Source: Leishmania martiniquensis | Lineage: Eukaryota; Euglenozoa; Kinetoplastea; Trypanosomatida; Trypanosomatidae | Length of the DNA stretch: 64,000 nucleotides | Direction: 5' to 3' | NCBI RefSeq assembly: GCF_017916325.1 | Contig: NC_090140.1 | Span: 7,501 to 71,500, forward strand | Shown here: in pieces, positions 41,139 through 50,455 of the stretch | Numbering within the stretch: the first letter of the stretch is position 1 | How the letters are laid out: every line of letters starts with the position of its first letter | Notes under the pieces: model-generated | The model's database searches: none | What the model was told of the DNA's origin: nothing | Seen by the model: the letters and a program-made list of their open reading frames with translations, nothing else | Translations under genes and position numbers: made by a program

Positions 41139-42637
41139 GGCACCGATGCGCACACATTCAGCGGCGTTCAGCGAGCAGGGCCGAGCCCCTTCTCGTGGCT
41201 GTGCTCGCCTATGAGCCTGTAGCGTTTTCTTTTTCACCTCACCCCGTTCGCTCCGATGGCGAGAGGGAGGACACACGCATGCCTTCGTGCGCGTGGTGTT
41301 TTTTTTTTGGGGGGCCGAGAGCCCCCTCGGCGAGGAAGCCGAGCAGCACCCCCGATCCGTGCGAATGCCGAGTGACCTCTGGTGACGCAGGGCCAGGTGC
41401 CGACGGGGGTGGGGAGGTCCGTGCAGCCCATCGCCACCGATGTGCGATGCCGGCCCCTGAATGGCCCTCGGTGGGAGTTGCCTGCAGCAGCGGACCCGCT
41501 TGTGCCACCCCGGGGGAGGGAGGGAGGGGGTGCATCGCGTGGCGACCGGCAGAGTGTGAGCAGTTGTGAGGCGACCCGCGGAGCGAGGGCGACTGGGTGG
41601 GTCGCGTGAGGGGCGGTGGGGGAGGGCGTGCTTCATCGCAGTGAGTTGCCTGACTGATCGAAGCAACAATTTCGCCGTTTCTAGTGCAGAGTCTACCCCC
41701 CCCCGCCGCCGCCGCCTCCCCCTCATCCTGCCCGCGCCTCTCCCTACTTCCCTCGCCTCTTTGTCTGCCTTTCCTGTTGATCTTTGCTTCTGCCGTGCAC
41801 ACACACACACGCACCATTTACTGTATGTGCAGCGACAGGTGCGGGCGTTGTATTTCTCACGGCAAAAAAATGTGTAACATGACACCTCACGCGGGGCGGG
41901 TGGGGAGGAAGAGAGCAGCTCACAGTGGAAGTGACTTTCGCTCGCCCTTCCGCCCGCCCACTTCGTTTAAGCGACGAATAAGAGAGTGGTAAGCTAAAGC
42001 GTTAAGAAAAGAAAAAAATAGGCGCGTGCTCAGAAGACAATGCTGACTTCTCGATGCGTGGCAAAAATCTTAGCGGCTGCTGTTTCCTGTCCCTTTTACC
42101 GCCCCCCTCTTACCGACTTCCCACTACTTCTTGTGGTTAGGGTGGGTATATGCTCTGCACCGCAAGCCGGCCGAATCTCAGACTCGCGCGCTTGCGTACC
42201 TCGGTGCTCGCAGTGTATGCTTACGCCCGTCTTCTAGAGCCTGTGAAAGAGAAGGCTTGTGCATCCACACTGACTGCCGCTCCACCGTTCTGCCGTTTGC
42301 GAGCGTTCCCCGTTCAAGCGTAGGCGAACTTGTCTCGTGGGTGTTCGAGCATCCACACCGACTTGCAATCTGTTGTGAGCCAACTGTCATCTACGGCGAA
42401 CTCCTCCCACTGCTGCTGCCCAAGTTCACGGGTACAATCGCCCGCGAGACCAGTGCACCTCCATGCCAGTCGCACCTGATCGCCGGAGTATCTAAAACGC
42501 TTCTCGTCCGTGGACGTGCACTCGTATAGAGACGCCACCGACTGGCCATCACAACTGCACTCAGAGTTGACCCCCCAACACACACACACCTTCTCCAGAA
42601 CGTTTTCTCTTTACGATAGCCTTCACGACGCTGCCGC
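41139..42637. other. Intergenic region carrying repeat copy 4
   Basis: About 1.5 kb. Repeat copy 4 takes up 41255-41640, followed by C/T-rich sequence (41693-41770). An acceptor candidate CAG is at 42596-42598, giving a 39-nt 5' UTR for the next gene. No other gene seen. Confidence 0.6.
41255..41640 (+). repeat. Dispersed 386-bp repeat, copy 4 (SIDER-like)
   Basis: Full-length copy with T10G6, ending cttcatcgca, 117 bp after the helicase stop codon. It shares about 20 bp of extra upstream sequence with copy 3. The G4 motif is at 41512-41530. Confidence 0.85.
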
Positions 42638-43963
42638 ATGCCATCGAGTGAACGCAAGAAGGAAAAGGTGCCAGCGCCGGGCACCAAAGGCGACGTGTTC
42701 ACCGGCTTCTACACGAAAAAGAAGTGGAAGTCAGTGCTGCAGGAGACCCGCGTCGACCTCGCCGGTCGCGCTCTTCGGCCACGTGGTGCTCTCATCGTTG
42801 GCACGGCCCTCTTCAAGAACACCTATGTCACCTGGCTCGATCTGAGCCATAACGAGCTAGGCGATGATGGCGCGATCGCCATCGCTGGCATGCTACGTGT
42901 CAACACCCACGTCCAGTATTTGAACTTGTCGCACAACGGCATGACGGACGTCGGTGGTATTGCACTGGCGAGCGCGTTCATTCCAAACGTTAGCCCCTCT
43001 GGCCAGCCAGGCCAGTGGAACCGCACATTGTTCAGCCTAGTTCTCATGGGCAACAATTTCGGTGATGATACCCTGCTCGCCATGGGCAATGCCGCGGCTT
43101 GCCACCGCGACTTGACCCGCGTGGACCTTTCGTGGAACATCGTCGGACAGAACGGTCCCAAGTGCCTCATGCGCGCTTACCAGCGCAACCCGCTCTGCGT
43201 CTACCAGCTGGCCGCCAACGCGCTCGGTGACGAGGGCACCGTGCATATGTGTGAGGCACTGCAGCGCTACGGTGGCAAGAGCCAGACAACGCTTAACCTG
43301 TACCGCAACTCCATCAGCTGCCGAGGTGCCGAGGCAGTTGGGCGACTTCTGGCAAACTCCTCCATCATCCAGGATGTGAGCCTTGCCGGCAACACGATCG
43401 GCTTCAAGGGGGTTCAGGCGCTGCAACGTCAGTTGACGGACGCTGCCGTTAGCATCAGCTTATCCTTGCGCTTTCTCAACCTCAGCGACAACTGGATCGG
43501 CGACGAGGGTGCGGCGAGCGTGGCGGCCATCATCAAAGCTGATTTCCCCTCGCTCGAGCGCCTTGACGTCTCCGAAAACAAAATCACCGACATCGGTGCC
43601 ACCGCCATTGTCACTGCGGCGCTACAGAACACGCACCTGTTGCTCCTGAACTGCGAGGCGAACCGCCTCGGCGCTAAGGCAGTGGAGGCGGTGGTGCGGC
43701 TTATCCATGAGACGCGCACGCTCAAGTCGCTCAACGTGTCCGGCTGCGTCGACTCCGCTGATCACCGGCGCGTGCTGACCATCGCGGTTGGAGAGAACGA
43801 CGGGCTGCACGTGGAGCTAGGCCCTAACCCGCCCGATGCTGCTGGCGCCGAGGACGCCGCGCTCGCAGACAAGATGACGGAGTACCTGCAAATGTGTGCG
43901 GACCACGAGGCACAGCGACAGAGGGAAGTCGCCCTCAAGAAGAAGCTGAAGAAGTCTGGATAG
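42638..43963 (+). CDS. Leucine-rich-repeat protein (RI-like)
   Basis: The 441-residue protein has at least ten leucine-rich repeats of the ribonuclease-inhibitor type between about residues 60 and 370, for example LDLSHNELGDDGAIAI, LNLSHNGMTDVGGIAL, VDLSWNIVGQNGPKCL, LNLYRNSISCRGAEAV, LNLSDNWIGDEGAASV and LDVSENKITDIGATAI. Such curved solenoids bind other proteins. The N-terminal 60 residues are basic (ERKKEKVPAPGTKGD, YTKKKWKS), and the C-terminus ends in a charged helix (QRQREVALKKKLKKSG). There is no signal peptide or membrane anchor, so a cytoplasmic or cytoskeletal scaffold is likely. LRR proteins of this shape are common in flagellar and basal-body fractions of trypanosomatids, but that placement is inference. 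Confidence 0.93.
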   Translation: MPSSERKKEKVPAPGTKGDVFTGFYTKKKWKSVLQETRVDLAGRALRPRGALIVGTALFKNTYVTWLDLSHNELGDDGAIAIAGMLRVNTHVQYLNLSHNGMTDVGGIALASAFIPNVSPSGQPGQWNRTLFSLVLMGNNFGDDTLLAMGNAAACHRDLTRVDLSWNIVGQNGPKCLMRAYQRNPLCVYQLAANALGDEGTVHMCEALQRYGGKSQTTLNLYRNSISCRGAEAVGRLLANSSIIQDVSLAGNTIGFKGVQALQRQLTDAAVSISLSLRFLNLSDNWIGDEGAASVAAIIKADFPSLERLDVSENKITDIGATAIVTAALQNTHLLLLNCEANRLGAKAVEAVVRLIHETRTLKSLNVSGCVDSADHRRVLTIAVGENDGLHVELGPNPPDAAGAEDAALADKMTEYLQMCADHEAQRQREVALKKKLKKSG

Positions 43964-44063
43964 CTGTGGGGCGGAAAGGGCGATTAAGGGAGGGAGGGAG
44001 GGCAGCTGTTTTTCGGAAGGACCAGCGGTGGGAGTGGGGCGGCGATGGTGTTGGCGTTTCGAT

Positions 44064-44080
44064 AGCAGCAGCAGCAGCAG
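44064..44080. repeat. (AGC)n microsatellite
   Basis: Short trinucleotide run downstream of the LRR gene. Confidence 0.75.
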
Positions 44081-44936
44081 TAAGGGAGAGGTATCCTACC
44101 CACCCACCCCCCACACGTGCGGCCGGAGACGGCATTGGTGGATCTCACGCCCTCCCCTCCCCCTGCCCCTGTCACGTCTCTTCCACCTTGCTGAGCGTTT
44201 TTCTTTTCGCTCTCGAATGTACACTACACTCCGGCCCTGGAAGCCAAAAAAAAAGTAATCGAGAGAAACGTTGCGCCAGCGCCGCGCACCAACGACCGCC
44301 TTCGGTGTACTGCTCTCTCTCTACGCGGGCGTCTGTGTATGTGCCATGCGCCCCTTCCCCTTCCCTTCTCCTCCCCCTCCTCCTGCCCCCAGACGCCGAC
44401 AGCGGATCGTGAAGGGGAAGGGGCGATCGGCGATGTTTACGGCGGATGCCTCAGCTATGGATGGAGGCTATGCGGCTCTTCAGATTCTCTCGCTGGCCTT
44501 TCAGCTCTCGTATGAAGAGAAGAGATGGGAAGCAAAAATGGGCGCGCAGCGGAGGAGGGGGGCGCTTGTGTGATGCCCTATTGTAGACGCCTGCATGCCG
44601 AGCTGTCAGCTCGGTGCATATTGACTTGCCGTCATGACGTCGTTCCCACGCTTCTTTTTCTTTTTTTCCCTCTTCTTCGCCACTTCTCAGGGCGAGAGAG
44701 AGGGAGAAAGGGCGATCGAAAGGGGCAGCGTACAGGGGGAGGGGACTCTGCGATTTGCCGTGTCGGTGTGTGCACACGCGCGCAGTCAGTGGGCCGACAG
44801 GCGCACACTCTGCATCTCTCGCCGTGCCTCGCATTGCATCAGAACATACACACATGCACAAGCATGTTCTCATGGCCTCTCTCGCCACAAATCCACACAT
44901 ACACACACGCACAGGTTTATAGGTCCTCATAGATAT

Positions 44937-44965
44937 ATACACACACACACATACACACGCACACG
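44937..44965. repeat. (CA)n microsatellite
   Basis: Interrupted CA run ending just before the ATG at 44979. Confidence 0.8.
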
Positions 44966-44978
44966 GGCGTCTTCAGTG

Positions 44979-46571
44979 ATGCCAGTCATTAAAAGTCGCG
45001 TGCATGCGGATGAGCTCCTTGCGGCGAGAGACGCGCTCGCCGCGGCTCATCGAGACGCCGGTACGCTGCGCCGGCAGTTGCTCGACCAACGTGAGCAACT
45101 CGACAAGCAAGCTCAGCAAAGTGCGGCACTTGCTGCCGAGCTTGCGCAGGCGGAGACGAGGCTGAAAGAGGCGCATCACCTACTCGAGGAGATGCAGTCG
45201 CATGCACACGCGCGAGAGGAGCACTACCGCGAACAGATGCGCCGAATGGAGCAGAACGTGCGTACTTTGGAAGATATGCTTCAGGCAGCGCGGCGGAGCG
45301 AGAGAGAACGTTCGGCTTCGGTATATCACTGTCAGCGAAGCGCCGGCGACGGCTCCACGCAGGACACAGAGAGGGCTCGACAGCGCGCGGACGTGTCTGG
45401 CTATGAAGTGCGGAGCCCGCAAAAGAGTCCCGCGTCGCAGCGGCTTTCGATCATGCCAGCACAAAATGGCAAGATAGCAGGAAAGCCGCGCAGCTCGCCG
45501 GTCTCAGCGCAGACGTTTTACTGGCAGGAGCAACTCCTTAGCTTCAGCCAGCTTGCGGCGGAGGGCTTTGGCGAAGTACAGCGGCAGCTGCGCAGTTGCC
45601 TGCCTGCCTCGTCCCCTCGCACTTCGCGGGCTGGTGCAATCGACGAGGCGCAGCCGGAGTCCAGGTCTCTTGCATGCAGTGTGTCCCTCGACACTGATGT
45701 GACTCGATGGGGCCGGCAGCTGCGCCATCTTCAAGCTCACTTTGACGAGGTTGTGCAGGCGGACGCGAGGCTCATCAGCTTCCTGCTCCTTGTTGTGCAG
45801 CAGCAGAGCCAGCAGGTGCACAGCCTTCGGGAGCGGTGGGCAGAGGCGCAGAGCGCAGTGCAAGATGCGGAGACGTTGCTGGGCGAAGCAAATTCGCGAC
45901 TCACCAGCAGCAAACAGGAATCGGTGGTGCTGCGCCGAGAATGTGCCACCCTTACAGATATGCAGACGACGCTGCAAGCGCACGTCATCGACCTCACCCG
46001 CGAGCACCGAGACGCTATCAGTGCTTTGCATCGTCTACAGGAGGCGCACGCGCAACTCACAGAGGCGCACACTAGGCAAGAAGAGCTGTGGGCCACGCAC
46101 CTCACACAGGCCGCCGAGGTCCAGCAGCAGGCTAACACTTACGCAAAGAGACTCGAGGCAGCATTACTAGAGAAGGAGCGGCTGATATCGGCGGCGGCGT
46201 CATCGCGAGAGGAGCGGCATCGGCGGGAGGCTCTCGCAGCCGCCCAGGAGCAGGTGGCCGCGTTTCTGAGGCAGCTGAACGCCTCTGCGCAGCAGCTGCA
46301 AAGTGCACTGGCGCGCCTCTGCAGCTCGACGCCGTCTTCGGCACTCGCCGCGCCAGCCGATGGAGTAGATACCCTAAAGACAGTGTCACCGACCACCTCG
46401 CCGAACCCCTCTCCGCCTGGGGTGTCCTTATCGCCACACTCTTCTTACTCGTCTGCTGCCGCTCTCTACTCGGGCGCCACGATTGTCACGGCCGCCCCAC
46501 CCTCGCGCCCGCCGCTGGCTTTCGACGAGCCGATCTCGGTGCCTGAGAGCGCGCCGGCGACACGCACGTAG
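44979..46571 (+). CDS. Coiled-coil protein (530 aa)
   Basis: The frame is open for more than 100 codons upstream, but that part is leader-like (C/T and CA repeats), and the first ATG with protein-like sequence is at 44979 (MPVIKSRVHADELLAAR). Residues about 5-110 and 270-450 are Ala/Gln/Glu-rich coiled coil; the stretch between is Ser/Arg-rich and looks disordered (SERERSASVYH, SPQKSPASQR). A small conserved-looking segment, FYWQEQLLSFSQLAAEGFGEVQ, precedes the second coil. The C-terminal 90 residues are Ser/Pro/Ala-rich. No known domain is recognised. It sits close to another coiled-coil gene on its right, with only 482 bp between them. Confidence 0.82.
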   Translation: MPVIKSRVHADELLAARDALAAAHRDAGTLRRQLLDQREQLDKQAQQSAALAAELAQAETRLKEAHHLLEEMQSHAHAREEHYREQMRRMEQNVRTLEDMLQAARRSERERSASVYHCQRSAGDGSTQDTERARQRADVSGYEVRSPQKSPASQRLSIMPAQNGKIAGKPRSSPVSAQTFYWQEQLLSFSQLAAEGFGEVQRQLRSCLPASSPRTSRAGAIDEAQPESRSLACSVSLDTDVTRWGRQLRHLQAHFDEVVQADARLISFLLLVVQQQSQQVHSLRERWAEAQSAVQDAETLLGEANSRLTSSKQESVVLRRECATLTDMQTTLQAHVIDLTREHRDAISALHRLQEAHAQLTEAHTRQEELWATHLTQAAEVQQQANTYAKRLEAALLEKERLISAAASSREERHRREALAAAQEQVAAFLRQLNASAQQLQSALARLCSSTPSSALAAPADGVDTLKTVSPTTSPNPSPPGVSLSPHSSYSSAAALYSGATIVTAAPPSRPPLAFDEPISVPESAPATRT

Positions 46572-47053
46572 CACAGTGCGTCCACTCGTGAGGCGAAGAC
46601 GATAAAGATTACGCCTCAGGTCTTTCCGCCGCTCATTCTCTGCCGTGGGCACTGCGTATTTTTTTTTCTTGTGTCGTACACCTTCTTTTGGCACCGACTC
46701 GCGGGCACCTGCGCCCACATCTTTTATCGATTTCAGGAAGAAGACGAGACAGACGCGTGTACCGCGTGGCGTTGCCGAGGCATTCACCGCTGGGGGCGGC
46801 GCCCCGCAGCACTCCTGTCCACCTTCGTCTCTCGCTGGCGCGAACATGTGTCCGAGAGAAAGACGTGCAACTTCCTCTTGCTCTGAGTCTTTCGCGCTCT
46901 CTGGTTCACAATCTGACACTCCTCTTCTTCGCCTCTCTCATACCCGCCTCCGCCAGAGGAAGGTCACCGCGTTGGTGCAAGCATAGCGGCGCGCTCTTTG
47001 ATCGCTGAGGCCCACCTATTACCCACCTCCTCTTTCTCTTCGCCGTGCTCCAG
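46572..47053. other. Short intergenic region
   Basis: 482 bp. A C/T-rich block at about 47020-47044 runs almost into the next ATG. No gene seen. Confidence 0.55.
47051..47053 (+). promoter_or_regulatory. Predicted spliced-leader acceptor abutting the start codon
   Basis: CAG follows the tract cctcctctttctcttcgcc and is immediately followed by the ATG at 47054. No other AG lies between 47010 and this site. If used, the mature mRNA would have no gene-encoded 5' UTR. Confidence 0.4.
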
Positions 47054-49270
47054 ATGGTGTCTGTGTTGGTGCAGCGACAGCAGAGGGAGGTCGCCATGCG
47101 CAGGGAGCGCCTTCTCGCCGCCCGCCAGTCAGCCGCGGCGCTTTCCGTTCAGCAGGCTCGCACATATCAGACGCAAAAGAGGCGACAGGAGGCGTCCGTA
47201 CGCGAGGACGCTCGACAGCTGTGGTTGCAATCCCACGCGCGCGACGTGGCAATCATCGACGGACTCGTGACACGCGCTGCCGCGGTGCAGGGAGAAGCTC
47301 AGGAGGCCGCTGCGCGTCATGAGGCGAACCTGCAGATGGAGGCTTACGAGGAGGCAGCTGCGTGGCAAGCGGAGAGGCAACTGGAGGCGGCGCGGCACCG
47401 CCTCGCTGTCGCCTTCACCCGAACAGAAGCGCACAAGCGGGCGAAGCCGGCGCGCGAAGCTGCGCAGCGTCGTGCAGACGTGCGCGTGGCGGAGAAGGAG
47501 AGGGCCGCGCGCGTGGCGGCTTCCGTCTCAGAGCCGCATTCTCTGTCGAGCGTTCTAGCAAGCATGCAAGCGGCGCCAGCGGCCACGCACGTACCACACG
47601 CCAGCGTCCCCGTGCCGCAGCGAAGGCGTGAGTCCGTGCGTGCTGCTGCTTCTGCCTCTGCTGATGGAACAGCTCCTGCTAATGCTTTCTCGGCTGCACA
47701 GCTGTCTCCTCGGCGATGGCGTCTATCTCACGTCGCCCCGCACGTGCATGTCACCCTCCACAGAGCCCCGCCACGCCACGCGACTGATCATGAAGATGGC
47801 GAGCTAAGCGCACTAGCTGTCGCAGATGCTACTGTCCCTGCCTCTGCAGACGACTACGCGGAGGAGTGTGTGGCTGCCCAGCAGCAGAGGAATGAGATGC
47901 TGAAAGAGGGCCAAGAGCGTGCTGCGCAGAGAGCTGCGGCCGTCTTGCGCGACCAGCACGCGAAGGCGCGGCTGCAGCAAGAGAAGGAGGAGGCGCAGCG
48001 GGAGCGACTCGCGACTGTCAAGGCGCACTACCGCCACCCACGCGAAGAAAGTGCTGCGAACGGCGACACATACATCGCCAGCGGCAGCGCTCAGGGTGCC
48101 CCGGACCACCGGCTTCACCGTCCTCAAACACAGCGTGCGCCGCAGTGGAACACCCACCACCAACAGGCGTACCTGAAGGGCGAAGAGGAATTCCGCGCTG
48201 CGTTTGTCGAAGCTCCACCCGCCGTGGTACGACTGGACGAAGAGCCGCCGCATCGTGCCCCGCTCAGTGACCTCTTGCGACCTGTGAAGGTGGCGGAGCT
48301 GCTATATCGCATAGCGAAACCCGCTTTGGTAGATGCCGCCCCACCGACGCCGGCGCCGCTTGACGGGTCTGGCGCAGCAGCAGTAAGGCCACCTCCCCTT
48401 CTAAAGGGAGGTGAGATGCCGCCACCCGCGCGATCCTCAAGAGCGCGTGTGCTGCCGTCAGTGCCCCTTCGAATGTTTCCCTTTGATTATCACTGCAGCA
48501 GCTCTCGCGCGACAGCCGAGCCGGCGCCAGTGGACGAGCCTGCCGCGACAGCACCCCTAATAAGCGGTGAAGGAGGATATGCGTCGCCGCCGCCCGCGCC
48601 GAGGGACGCGAGCGGCACGCGGAATCCTTCTCTCCACGCGTCTGCCGAGGCGTCCACCGCTCTGTCGGCGGTGAAGGGTGATGCGCTTGTCAATCCTGAA
48701 TCGGCGCGGCAGACACCGTCTCAAGAAGAGGCTGCGACGGCAGAGGAGCTCGTCGCTCTCTCACCTCTCACCCCTGCCCCCCGAGACGCAAGCGCGCGCG
48801 GGGCCCAGTCGCCGTCGTCGCCGGCGCAGTGCGCCGGTAATGCTCTTGGGGAGCAGGGCCAGACAGCTGCTAGCATGGGCACTGCGGAGGCCGCAATGGC
48901 CGGCCGCCAGCTCCCTTTCGAGGGACCGAGAGAAAGGTGGGCCACTGTAGACGACGCAAACGCGTCAGTGTCATCCTCGATGACGGAACGCACACCCGCG
49001 CACCACCGCCACCGTTGCAGCGCTACGCCGCCATCATCGCTGTCGTCCTCGAATCCCACCACCGTGGAAACCGCCGAGCCGGTGAGCGGCTCGTCCTCCC
49101 CGTATTCCTCGGGAGGTAGCAGCAGCAATGGCAGTGTTGACGCCTCCACTTCGAGTGGCAGCGCGAGCACCGGTGCGTCATCGCGCCATCGGATGCCGGC
49201 GATGACGGCCGAGCAGCTGAAGTTGGCACTCCTGCGACTGCGCCGCCGCATCACTTCCGCACGAATGTAG
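47054..49270 (+). CDS. Coiled-coil/low-complexity protein (738 aa)
   Basis: Starts MVSVLVQRQQREVAMRRERLLAARQ. The first 160 residues and a segment at about 275-340 are Arg/Glu/Ala-rich coiled coil with few hydrophobic surfaces. The rest is largely disordered, rich in Ala, Pro and Ser, with a poly-Ser/Gly/Thr stretch (SSSPYSSGGSSSNGS) before a short basic end (KLALLRLRRRITSARM). A compact segment, LSDLLRPVKVAELLYRIAKPAL, at about 405-426 may be a short binding motif. No enzymatic domain is seen. A second in-frame ATG at 47096 (residue 15) is an alternative start if splicing removes the first. Its function is unknown; composition suggests a cytoskeletal linker. Confidence 0.8.
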   Translation: MVSVLVQRQQREVAMRRERLLAARQSAAALSVQQARTYQTQKRRQEASVREDARQLWLQSHARDVAIIDGLVTRAAAVQGEAQEAAARHEANLQMEAYEEAAAWQAERQLEAARHRLAVAFTRTEAHKRAKPAREAAQRRADVRVAEKERAARVAASVSEPHSLSSVLASMQAAPAATHVPHASVPVPQRRRESVRAAASASADGTAPANAFSAAQLSPRRWRLSHVAPHVHVTLHRAPPRHATDHEDGELSALAVADATVPASADDYAEECVAAQQQRNEMLKEGQERAAQRAAAVLRDQHAKARLQQEKEEAQRERLATVKAHYRHPREESAANGDTYIASGSAQGAPDHRLHRPQTQRAPQWNTHHQQAYLKGEEEFRAAFVEAPPAVVRLDEEPPHRAPLSDLLRPVKVAELLYRIAKPALVDAAPPTPAPLDGSGAAAVRPPPLLKGGEMPPPARSSRARVLPSVPLRMFPFDYHCSSSRATAEPAPVDEPAATAPLISGEGGYASPPPAPRDASGTRNPSLHASAEASTALSAVKGDALVNPESARQTPSQEEAATAEELVALSPLTPAPRDASARGAQSPSSPAQCAGNALGEQGQTAASMGTAEAAMAGRQLPFEGPRERWATVDDANASVSSSMTERTPAHHRHRCSATPPSSLSSSNPTTVETAEPVSGSSSPYSSGGSSSNGSVDASTSSGSASTGASSRHRMPAMTAEQLKLALLRLRRRITSARM

Positions 49271-50455
49271 CGCCGTGGCGCGCGGAGAGAAGCTCGTGTG
49301 CGAGAGAGAGAGAGACAGAGGCTCCCGTGGTGCTGACTCCAGTGTGTCTCCCCACCCGCAGACTTCCCTCTCCCCCCACCCCCACACACACCTCTCACCC
49401 GCTGAGTTCCGACATGCCCCCTTTCGAGCGCATCCGCTATTTATCCCTCTCCCGTTAGAGAAGCGCGCAGGCAGACTGCACACCGCACATAGACGCGGCT
49501 CCCTCTCCCCCTCCCCTCCTCTTTGGCGGCGGTCCACTTCGATCAGTGGGAGAAACAATTTGAGAAAAGGGAGGAGGGGGCGCCCCCGACAGGTACACGA
49601 GCGGGAAGATCAACCAGTTGCGCAGAATACCCTTTGAGAGAGCACCTTTCCCTTCTGTCCCCAGACGCGTGCCCGCAGGTGCACATACGCCAGTTTCGCC
49701 AAAAAAGGGGAGCGGAAGGACCGCGAGAAGTTCATCACTGTGTTCGACCAGAATGCTGCTGCCGTTGACCCAGGCAGCCTATCTCCTCTACCTTTGTCCC
49801 GTTGCCACCCCCTCCGCTCTAGATGCAGGCTGCATGGCGTGTCACACTCACACGAGGGCGTCCTTTCTCGCGAAGGTCCCCGACTTCGCGCGTGCTGCGC
49901 CGTGCCTTCCCTCTTCTCTTTTCTTACGTCGTCTGTCCCTCTCTCCAACTTTAGTCTCTCTGTCGCGGGTGCGCAGCATCGCTTCTCTTGCCTCCGCCAG
50001 TCTCTTCCCCTCCTCTGCTCTTCCACACGGTTTGGCGGCGCTACCCGACGCAACGATCACACGGCCGTACACACACACACACACGCACGCACATCGAAGA
50101 GCACCGTTCACACCAGGGCTATTCGGAAACCCCGCGGCCACGCAGCGACTGTGGTGACATAGAGCAGTCGCGCTTGTCGTGTGTCGTCTCGGCTGCTCGC
50201 CTCCTCGCTTTCTCTGCTCAGATCACACGCACACACCGCCACACGTTGGTATCCCTTCCCTGTATCCCCTCAGCCCATCGCGCTTCTTTCCTGATCCTCG
50301 GTCTCTATGGTCATTTAGTTCGCCATCGGTCTGCACACACTCCTCTCTTCTCCTTCCACTGCAGTGATTCATCGCTCTGATCCGCCTGCGCTTCCCTCCC
50401 CTCCTTGTTCGTCTGTGAGTTGTCGGAGCGCCGCATGTGGCTTTCGATCTGAACT
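49271..50455. other. Intergenic region
   Basis: About 1.2 kb with C/T-rich tracts (49350-49410, 49900-50010, 50340-50400) and a (CA)n run near 50072-50090. No gene seen. Confidence 0.55.
50362..50364 (+). promoter_or_regulatory. Predicted spliced-leader acceptor
   Basis: CAG ends the tract ctcctctcttctccttccactg, leaving a 91-nt 5' UTR. Predicted only. Confidence 0.4.

Larger units (their letters stand above)
43964..44978. other. Intergenic region
   Basis: About 1.0 kb with an (AGC)n tract at 44064-44080, C/T-rich blocks (about 44340-44395 and 44645-44685) and CA repeats just before the next gene. No gene seen. Confidence 0.5.

Noticed and set aside
18506..41640. CRISPR-like interpretation of the regularly occurring repeats
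   Set aside because: Four copies of 385 bp, kilobases apart, in a eukaryotic genome; no short repeat-spacer structure.
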